This document shows positions 1 to 4,748 of a stretch of 9,071 nucleotides of DNA, piece after piece. A model generated the notes under the pieces. It searched no databases and was not told where the DNA came from. It saw only the letters and a list, made by a program, of their open reading frames with translations. A program made the translations under genes and the position numbers. Positions within the stretch are counted from its first letter, which is position 1. The number at the start of each line of letters is the position of its first letter. This DNA comes from Deltaproteobacteria bacterium (GTDB lineage Bacteria > Desulfobacterota > Desulfarculia > Adiutricales > Adiutricaceae): NCBI GenBank assembly GCA_031257955.1, contig JAIRNQ010000303.1, forward strand, positions 1 through 9,071, given 5' to 3'.

Positions 1-1
1 T

Positions 2-88
2 GAGGGACTTTTGTCGGAACTGACGGTCCTTTTGAAAGAATGGCGGGAGGAAGAGGAGGAGGACGAGGATTTCGAGGACGACGAGTAG
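2..88 (+). CDS. C-terminal fragment of an unidentified protein with an acidic tail
   Basis: The frame starting at base 2 is open from the window edge to a TAG at 86-88 and gives 28 residues. They begin EGLLSELTVLLKEW and finish in a run made almost only of Glu and Asp. A short leucine-rich amphipathic stretch followed by an acidic tail fits the end of a soluble cytoplasmic protein, but nothing identifies the family. It is on the same strand as everything downstream and is separated from lysS by 545 bp that contain their own promoter, so it is probably a different transcription unit. The alternative, that this is chance openness, cannot be excluded because only 29 codons are visible. Confidence 0.5.
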   Translation, partial: EGLLSELTVLLKEWREEEEEDEDFEDDE

Positions 89-228
89 GGTCGAAGCGGA
101 CGGTCGGCGGCCGGTGGACGGGCGGGAGTCCGGGGAAATCGGCGGGAGGCGCGTTTTGTCATGCCCTTGGGCCCGTTTCGGTCGGGGGCGAGAGTATGCC
201 AAAGTCGCGTTGACGGAAAGCCGGCCGG

Positions 229-404
229 GGCGGGAAAGGGTCGGAGACCGGATTGGAAAGGTCTGGAGACCGGATTGGAAAGGGCAGGAGAGCCGATTGA
301 AACGGTCTGGAAAGTCGATTGGAAAGGTCTGGAAAGTCGATTGGAAAGGTCTGGAGACCGGAGTGAAAAAGTCTGGGAATCGGATTTGAAGAGAATCGGT
401 AGGG
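229..404. repeat. degenerate 22-bp tandem repeat array, about 8 units
   Basis: Units start at 229, 251, 273, 295, 317, 339, 361 and 383, each exactly 22 bp. Units at 251 and 339 are identical: they begin GATTGGAAAGGTCTGG and end AGACCG. The unit at 317 differs from them only at its end (AAAGTC), and those at 229, 361 and 383 are progressively decayed. Within the best units, GGTCTGGAGACC is an inverted repeat (GGTCT and AGACC around GG). The spacing is close to two helical turns, so the palindromes would lie on one face of the DNA. The units abut with no spacers, so this is not a CRISPR array. The unit length is not a multiple of three, which argues against protein-level selection. The function is unknown: it could be a minisatellite or an iteron-like binding array upstream of the lysS promoter. 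Confidence 0.85.
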
Positions 405-471
405 ACTTGAGGCCGGATAGGCCGGGATTGGGCGACGGATTGGAACCGACTGAGCCCGATTGGGGCATATG

Positions 472-500
472 TTGATAAAAATGACGCTCTCGGCTAAAAT
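472..500 (+). promoter_or_regulatory. sigma70-type promoter for lysS
   Basis: TTGATA (472-477) and TAAAAT (495-500) each match the sigma70 -35 and -10 consensus at 5 of 6 positions and are separated by exactly 17 bp. They sit in the only AT-rich island of this GC-rich intergenic region. Transcription would start near 507 and leave a leader of about 127 nt before lysS. No operator is recognisable around it, apart from the palindromic 22-bp array that ends about 70 bp upstream. The spacing and context make chance unlikely but do not prove use. Confidence 0.65.
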
Positions 501-633
501 CGATAAGCTCTGGCCCGGGTACTCGGGCCCGAGAGGGCCGTCGGACTAGGTGGGCCATGGTATCGGCTCAGGGAATAGAGGCTAAGCGCCCGGTCGGAAT
601 GGGCGGGGGAGATTTGGGTTAAGTTAGGCGTTT

Positions 634-2172
634 ATGGACAAAGCTACGGACAACCAAGAAAATATCAAGCCCGGCGACGAGTCGATGGACGAGTTGAGCG
701 AGCGGAGCCCGGTCATTCAGGCCAGGGTGCAAAAGGCCCTGGACATGGCCGCCGCCGGGTTAAATCTGTACCCAAACACTTTTAGGCCCGAGACCAAGGT
801 GGCCTCGGTTCGGGCCGAGTTCGGGGACCGGGAAGCGGCGGAACTGGAGGGTTCGGAAGAAAGCCGTAAGCTGGCCGGCCGGATCATGGCCAAGCGGGAT
901 TACGGGAAATCGTTTTTTTTCGATCTAATTGACTGGACCGGGAAGATCCAGTGCTACGCCCGGAAGGATAAGCTGGATGGCCAGACTTACGAGCTGGCCA
1001 AGAAATTCGACATCGGCGACATCGTCGGGGTCAGCGGGACGCCGTTTAAAACCCGGACCGGGGAGCTGACCATTTTAGTCGGGGCCATTGAGCTGGTGAC
1101 CAAAAACATGTGGCCGCTGGCCGAAAAATTCCACGAGATGAACGTGGAGCTCAAATACCGTAGGCGTTACCTCGATCTGATCATGAACGGGGACAGCCGG
1201 CGCGTCTTTAAGCTGCGCTCGGAGGTGATTAGGGCCTTGCGGGAATTCATGCTGGGCAAGGATTTTTTGGAGGTCGAGACCCCCATGATGCATCCCATTC
1301 CCGGCGGGGCCACGGCCAAGCCCTTCATCACCCACCACAATTCTCTGGACTGTCGGTTATATCTGCGGGTGGCCCCGGAATTGTATTTAAAGCGCCTACT
1401 GGTGGGTGGTTTTGAGAAGGTCTTCGAGATCAACCGTAATTTTCGGAACGAGGGGCTGAGCATCCAACACAACCCCGAATTTACCATGATGGAGTTCTAC
1501 CAGATCTATTCGGATTACGTCGATCTGATGGATCTGACCGAGGAGATGATCGAGTCGGTGGCCTTAGCCACGGTGGGGACGACCGAGATCACCTATCAGG
1601 ACGAGGCCTTAAGTTTGGCCCGGCCTTGGAAGAGGGTATCCTTTCTGGATTCCCTGGTGGAGGTGGCCGGTATGCCCAGGGAGGCCTTGGGCGATCTGGT
1701 GGCCGCCCAGAGGTTTTTGGCCGATCTGGGCGTGGAGATGGAAGGGGAACCCGTATTGGGTAAGGTTTTGGCCAAGATCTTCGATCTAAAGGTCGAACCC
1801 ACTTTGCTAAACCCCACCTTTATCACCCACTACCCGGCCGACATCAGCCCCCTGGCCAGGCGCAACCAGGAAGATCCGACTTTGACCGACCGTTTCGAGC
1901 TTTTCGTGGTCGGACGGGAGCTGGCCAACGCCTTTTCCGAGCTAAACGATCCCCTGGACCAGAAGAAACGCTTTCTGGACCAAGTGGCCGAGCGGGAAGC
2001 CGGCGACGAGGAGGGCATGTATCTGGACGAGGATTACGTGCGGGCCCTTATGTACGGCATGCCGCCGGCGGCCGGCGAGGGCCTGGGGGTGGACCGATTG
2101 GTCATGCTGTTGGCCGACGTCCCTTCCATCCGGGACGTTTTGTTGTTTCCGCACATGCGCCCGGACAATTGA
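634..2172 (+). CDS. lysS: lysyl-tRNA synthetase, class II
   Basis: This cytoplasmic enzyme charges tRNA-Lys with lysine using ATP. The 512-residue length is typical of bacterial LysS. The N-terminal OB-fold anticodon-binding domain includes SFFFDLIDWTGKIQCYARKD (about 93-112). Class II motif 1 is around FLEVETPMMHPIPGG (about 211-225). Motif 2 has FRNE at 270-273, followed by the HNPEFTMMEFYQ stretch. Motif 3 is GLGVDR (483-488), followed by RDVLLFP. All signatures look intact. ATG 634 is the first start after an in-frame TAG at 625. Its ribosome site is weak (AGG at 626-628). A second in-frame ATG at 685 (residue 18, MDELSER) is also possible, because the first 17 residues are not conserved-looking. 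The gene is probably first in its operon, served by the promoter at 472-500. An 8-T run at 913-920 does not break the frame. Confidence 0.97.
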   Translation: MDKATDNQENIKPGDESMDELSERSPVIQARVQKALDMAAAGLNLYPNTFRPETKVASVRAEFGDREAAELEGSEESRKLAGRIMAKRDYGKSFFFDLIDWTGKIQCYARKDKLDGQTYELAKKFDIGDIVGVSGTPFKTRTGELTILVGAIELVTKNMWPLAEKFHEMNVELKYRRRYLDLIMNGDSRRVFKLRSEVIRALREFMLGKDFLEVETPMMHPIPGGATAKPFITHHNSLDCRLYLRVAPELYLKRLLVGGFEKVFEINRNFRNEGLSIQHNPEFTMMEFYQIYSDYVDLMDLTEEMIESVALATVGTTEITYQDEALSLARPWKRVSFLDSLVEVAGMPREALGDLVAAQRFLADLGVEMEGEPVLGKVLAKIFDLKVEPTLLNPTFITHYPADISPLARRNQEDPTLTDRFELFVVGRELANAFSELNDPLDQKKRFLDQVAEREAGDEEGMYLDEDYVRALMYGMPPAAGEGLGVDRLVMLLADVPSIRDVLLFPHMRPDN

Positions 2173-2231
2173 GGTCCGGCCAGGTGATCGACGGAAAAGG
2201 CTTTAAGGGGCCAGACAGTAATTGGCCGGCG

Positions 2232-2251
2232 CCGGGTCGGCCCCGACCCGG
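2232..2251 (+). promoter_or_regulatory. GC-rich hairpin between lysS and lolC/E
   Basis: CCGGGTCG (2232-2239) pairs perfectly with CGACCCGG (2244-2251) around a 4-nt loop. It lies just before the ATG candidates of the next gene (2258 and 2270). No T-tract follows, so it is not a classical intrinsic terminator. It could slow translation start, mark an RNA-processing site or be chance in a GC-rich gap. It also disfavours the upstream TTG at 2222 as start, since the hairpin would then lie inside coding sequence. Confidence 0.4.
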
Positions 2252-2269
2252 TCGGGGATGGCTCGGGCC

Positions 2270-3625
2270 ATGGGCATAGAACGGGGCATCGCCATTCGAT
2301 ATTTGCGGGCCAAGAGGCGCAACTCTTTGCTCTCGCTGATATCGGTACTGGCCGTCGGCGGGGTGGGCCTGGGCGTGGCCGCGTTGATCGTGGTCCTTTC
2401 GGTCTTGGCCGGTTTTGAGTTAAACCTATTTAACAAACTTCTGGGCCTGACCGCCCACGTGACCATATATCGGGCCGATGAGCCCATGACCGACTGGCCG
2501 GTCTTGATCGAAAAAATAAGGGCCGTCCCCGGGGTGGCCAAGGCCGTGCCCTTCGTTAACGGCCAAGTGATGATTAGCGCGACCGGCGGGGCCAGCGGGA
2601 TCCTTTTGATGGGTCTCGACCCGGTGGTGGCCAGGGAATCGGGCTTCTTCGCGCAGCTTCATTTGTCCGAGCGCTCGGAGGAGAACTTGGTGACCCAGCC
2701 CATGAAGAGCCCGTGGGATATACCCCCGGACGAGTTTGGGCAGCCGCAGGTACTTGAGCCGGATCCCCTCTGGCAGGGGGTGCCGCTAACCGATCAGGGC
2801 GACGACGTCGGGTCCGCCCCCAGGCAAAGGCCACTGATAATAGGCCGGGAGCTCTCGTATATTTTGGGGGTTCAGCCCCTCTCCAGGGTGAAACTCATTT
2901 CGCCCTTTGGTCGGGTTACCCCACTGGGCAACCGAACCCCGCTCAACCGGGTCTTTACCGTGGCCGGGACCTTCCAGGCCAACTATTACGACTTCGATAC
3001 CAAGGTGGCCTTCACCACCATCGAAGAAGCCCAGGACCTCTTGGGCATGAATAGGGACGAGATATCTCTAATCGAGATCTACGTGGACGACATCTATAAG
3101 GCCGCGGAGGTAAAGACGGCCATTTTAAGGACCCTGGGCGACGATTCTTACTGGGCCAGGGATTGGATGCAGATGAACATGAGCCTCTTCTCGGCCCTGA
3201 AGCTGGAACAAACGGCCATGTTCGTGATACTGACCTTGATCATACTGGTGGCGGCCTTTAACATCGCCTCGACCTTGATCATGATGGTCACCGAGAAGAC
3301 CAAAGACATCGCCATCCTCAAGGCCATGGGGGCCACTTCCGGCCAGGTTAGGCGGATATTTACCATTCAGGGCCTGATAGTCGGATCGATCGGGACTCTG
3401 GGCGGGCTGATTTTTGGTATTTTGGTCTGCTTTCTCCTGAAGCGCTATGAGTTCATATCCCTTCCGCCGGGCATTTATTTGATGAGTACCTTGCCGGTGG
3501 AAATGAGGCCGCTACAAATTGCCGCCATTACCGTGGTCTCGCTTTTGATAAGTTACTTGGCCACCCTGTACCCCTCGCGGCAGGCGGCCAAGATGGACCC
3601 GGTCGAGGCCTTGCGCTATGAGTGA
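2270..3625 (+). CDS. lolC: lipoprotein-releasing ABC transporter permease (LolC/LolE family)
   Basis: This inner-membrane permease, with LolD, extracts mature lipoproteins from the inner membrane for hand-over to LolA. The N-terminus (MGIERGIAIRYLRAKRRN) matches the cytoplasmic start of the family. A first membrane helix follows (around ISVLAVGGVGLGVAALIVVL), then a large periplasmic domain and three C-terminal helices (around AMFVILTLIILVAAFNIAST, GLIVGSIGTLGGLIFGILV and IAAITVVSLLISYLATL). It closes with the conserved SRQAAKMDPVEALRYE tail. Only one permease is seen, so it may act as a homodimer or LolF-like protein, and the C-versus-E assignment is uncertain. At 451 residues it exceeds the usual 400-415, because residues about 133-183 form an extra acidic, proline-rich periplasmic loop before PLIIGREL (188-195). 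ATG 2270 fits family alignment best; ATG 2258 and TTG 2222 are in-frame alternatives. It overlaps lolD by 8 nt, implying coupled translation. Confidence 0.93.
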   Translation: MGIERGIAIRYLRAKRRNSLLSLISVLAVGGVGLGVAALIVVLSVLAGFELNLFNKLLGLTAHVTIYRADEPMTDWPVLIEKIRAVPGVAKAVPFVNGQVMISATGGASGILLMGLDPVVARESGFFAQLHLSERSEENLVTQPMKSPWDIPPDEFGQPQVLEPDPLWQGVPLTDQGDDVGSAPRQRPLIIGRELSYILGVQPLSRVKLISPFGRVTPLGNRTPLNRVFTVAGTFQANYYDFDTKVAFTTIEEAQDLLGMNRDEISLIEIYVDDIYKAAEVKTAILRTLGDDSYWARDWMQMNMSLFSALKLEQTAMFVILTLIILVAAFNIASTLIMMVTEKTKDIAILKAMGATSGQVRRIFTIQGLIVGSIGTLGGLIFGILVCFLLKRYEFISLPPGIYLMSTLPVEMRPLQIAAITVVSLLISYLATLYPSRQAAKMDPVEALRYE

Positions 3626-4529
3626 CCGGGACGGCGGACCGGACCAGGTCCGGCCCGGAAAGGCCGGGCCGATTGAGCCCGACCAGACTAGGCCCGATAA
3701 AGCTAAGCCAGACCAGGCTAGGCAAGACCAGACTAGGCCCGATAGGTCTAGGCCCGGCGGGGCCGGACCGGCGGGAGGCGGCGAAAGGCCGCCGCTTAAG
3801 CGCCGGGTGGGGGCCGAGGCCCAAGAGGCGGCCATCGACGCCAGTCGGCCTCCCCTGGAGGCCAAGGCGGTCTCGAAGGCCTTCGTGGCCGGCGGCGAAA
3901 AGCTGGTTATTTTGAGCGAATTGGATCTGACCGTGGAAAGGGGCAGATCCATGGCCATCCTGGGCGCCTCGGGCTCGGGCAAGTCGACTCTGTTATATCT
4001 TTTGGGCGGGCTCGATCGCCCAACCGGCGGCAACGTCTATTCCAAAGGCCGGGACGTTTTCGCCCTCTCGGAAAACGAGCTGGCCCATTGGCGGGCCAAA
4101 GAAATTGGCTTCGTTTTTCAGTTCCATTACCTGCTCTCGGACTTCACCGCCTTAGAAAACGTGGCCATGCCGCTTCTTTTGGGCGGCTTGGGGCGGGAAG
4201 AGGCCTTCGGTCGGGCCGGGCCCCTGTTGGAAAGGGTGGGTCTCAAAGACCGCAAGGAACACCGCCCCGGGGCCCTTTCGGGCGGGGAGCAACAACGGGT
4301 GGCCATAGCCAGGGCCCTGGTCATGGATCCCGAGGTTTTGTTGGCCGACGAACCCACCGGCAACCTGGACAACCGGAACGCGGCCATGGTCAACGATTTG
4401 ATCTGCCAGCTGGTTTCCGAGAGAAACCTAAGCGCCGTGGTGGTTACCCACAACGAGCGGCTGGCCAAGATGATGGGCCTTTGTTTGGAGCTTTTCGAGG
4501 GACGCCTTCGGCCCTGGGAAAGCCGGTGA
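3618..4529 (+). CDS. lolD: lipoprotein-releasing system ATP-binding protein LolD with N-terminal repeat extension
   Basis: This cytoplasmic ABC ATPase powers lipoprotein release by the preceding permease. All ABC motifs are present: Walker A GASGSGKST (116-124), Q-loop Gln168 in FVFQFHYLL, signature LSGGEQQ (220-226), Walker B with D244 and E245 in LLADEPTGNLD, and H-loop His278 in VVVTHNERL. The ATPase core starts near Leu80, whereas LolD is normally about 230 residues in all. Here the protein is 303, because some 79 residues of low-complexity Asp/Pro/Arg/Gly-rich sequence come first, including tandem pentapeptides of the type DQTRP (residues 22-46). ATG 3618 overlaps the permease stop (ATGAGTGA), with a GAGG 9 nt upstream. 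An in-frame GTG at 3807 (codon 64) would remove most of the extension but has no obvious ribosome site. The ATPase identity is firm; the true start is less so. Confidence 0.94.
   Translation: MSDRDGGPDQVRPGKAGPIEPDQTRPDKAKPDQARQDQTRPDRSRPGGAGPAGGGERPPLKRRVGAEAQEAAIDASRPPLEAKAVSKAFVAGGEKLVILSELDLTVERGRSMAILGASGSGKSTLLYLLGGLDRPTGGNVYSKGRDVFALSENELAHWRAKEIGFVFQFHYLLSDFTALENVAMPLLLGGLGREEAFGRAGPLLERVGLKDRKEHRPGALSGGEQQRVAIARALVMDPEVLLADEPTGNLDNRNAAMVNDLICQLVSERNLSAVVVTHNERLAKMMGLCLELFEGRLRPWESR
3681..3755 (+). repeat. 15-bp tandem repeat in the 5' part of lolD
   Basis: Five contiguous 15-bp units start at 3681, 3696, 3711, 3726 and 3741. The first and fourth are identical (GACCAGACTAGGCCC). Related degenerate copies flank them at 3642-3656 and 3756-3770. 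The period is a multiple of three and encodes the pentapeptides DQTRP, DKAKP, DQARQ, DQTRP, DRSRP. The block carries four CTAG tetramers in 75 bp, a word that is rare in many bacterial genomes. It looks like a recently expanded minisatellite that either extends LolD or lies in front of its true start. Confidence 0.85.
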
Positions 4530-4561
4530 GGCCGAAAGCATTATGGGTCCCTATCCCCAGA

Positions 4562-4585
4562 CCGTTCCGGCTAGCTCCGGAACGG
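4562..4585 (+). promoter_or_regulatory. perfect 9-bp hairpin downstream of lolD
   Basis: CCGTTCCGG (4562-4570) pairs perfectly with CCGGAACGG (4577-4585) around the loop CTAGCT. T-tracts occur only later, T6 at 4618-4623 and T8 at 4636-4643, so the hairpin is too far from them for a standard intrinsic terminator. It could be a weak terminator or attenuator, or an mRNA 3'-end stabiliser separating lysS-lolC-lolD from bamA-tolB. The AT-rich stretch at 4617-4647 may also hold a weak promoter for bamA (TTTAAT at 4641-4646 as a -10), but no good -35 is seen. Confidence 0.4.
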
Positions 4586-4650
4586 CCGGGGGGGCCGGAA
4601 CCGGAAAGAGTAGAACATTTTTTGGTTAACGCCTGTTTTTTTTAATAGAA

Positions 4651-4715
4651 GCGCCGCACGCCCCTTGGGCGGGATTTTGGCGATGCCGCCGCGACTTGGC
4701 GCGAGTTTGCGGCGC
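4651..4715 (+). promoter_or_regulatory. foldable GC-rich leader upstream of bamA
   Basis: GCGCCGCA (4651-4658) is the exact reverse complement of TGCGGCGC (4708-4715). This outer stem encloses two possible small hairpins: CGCCC/GGGCG (4659-4663 with 4667-4671) and CGCC/GGCG (4687-4690 with 4698-4701). Together they suggest a branched, cloverleaf-like RNA that begins right after the T8 tract and ends 21 nt before the GGAG ribosome site (4737-4740). I recognise no known RNA family. In DNA this GC-rich, some of the pairing could be chance. Confidence 0.3.
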
Positions 4716-4748
4716 CCGTCCACGGGACAATAGCCTGGAGTAATATCG

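Larger units (their letters stand above)
89..633. other. 545-bp intergenic region with repeat array, promoter and lysS leader
   Basis: No convincing gene is present. From 89 to about 228 the DNA is GC-rich and featureless, with no clear terminator for the upstream gene. A degenerate 22-bp array occupies 229-404. From 405 to 470 there are scattered decayed copies of its GATTGG core (426, 438, 458). An AT-rich island at 470-505 contains the promoter. The inferred leader (about 507-633) has a possible small hairpin, GGCCCG (512-517) pairing with CGGGCC (524-529), and a purine-rich stretch (GGGGGAG, 605-611) that is too far from the lysS ATG to be its ribosome site. Two open frames cross the array (114-389 and 161-475), but they look like by-products of the repeat. 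Confidence 0.7.

Noticed and set aside
229..404. CRISPR-like array
   Set aside because: The 22-bp units abut directly with no spacers, and no cas gene is in the window.
114..475. Two overlapping open frames (91 and 104 codons, 114-389 and 161-475) across the 22-bp array
   Set aside because: They are open in two frames because the repeat has few stop words. The period is not a multiple of three, the peptides are repeats of Trp/Lys/Gly/Glu words with no family likeness, and no good ribosome site is seen.
481..549. 22-codon open frame starting ATG 481
   Set aside because: It begins inside the promoter spacer, upstream of the predicted transcription start, so it would not be on the lysS transcript.
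501..633. T-box or lysine riboswitch in the lysS leader
   Set aside because: No T-box AGGGTGG-ACCGCG-like element and no lysine-riboswitch-like domain can be made out; the inferred 127-nt leader is also short for either.
913..920. 8-T homopolymer in lysS as a possible frameshift
   Set aside because: The frame is intact on both sides and the protein aligns through the OB-fold without a break.
2222..2269. TTG 2222 as the start of the Lol permease
   Set aside because: The extra 16 residues do not match the family, and the strong hairpin at 2232-2251 would be inside the coding region. ATG 2270 gives the normal N-terminus.
4088..4645. 185-codon + strand frame overlapping the end of lolD
   Set aside because: It is a frame shadow of the ATPase domain, Gly/Arg-rich and without family likeness; most of it lies inside lolD.
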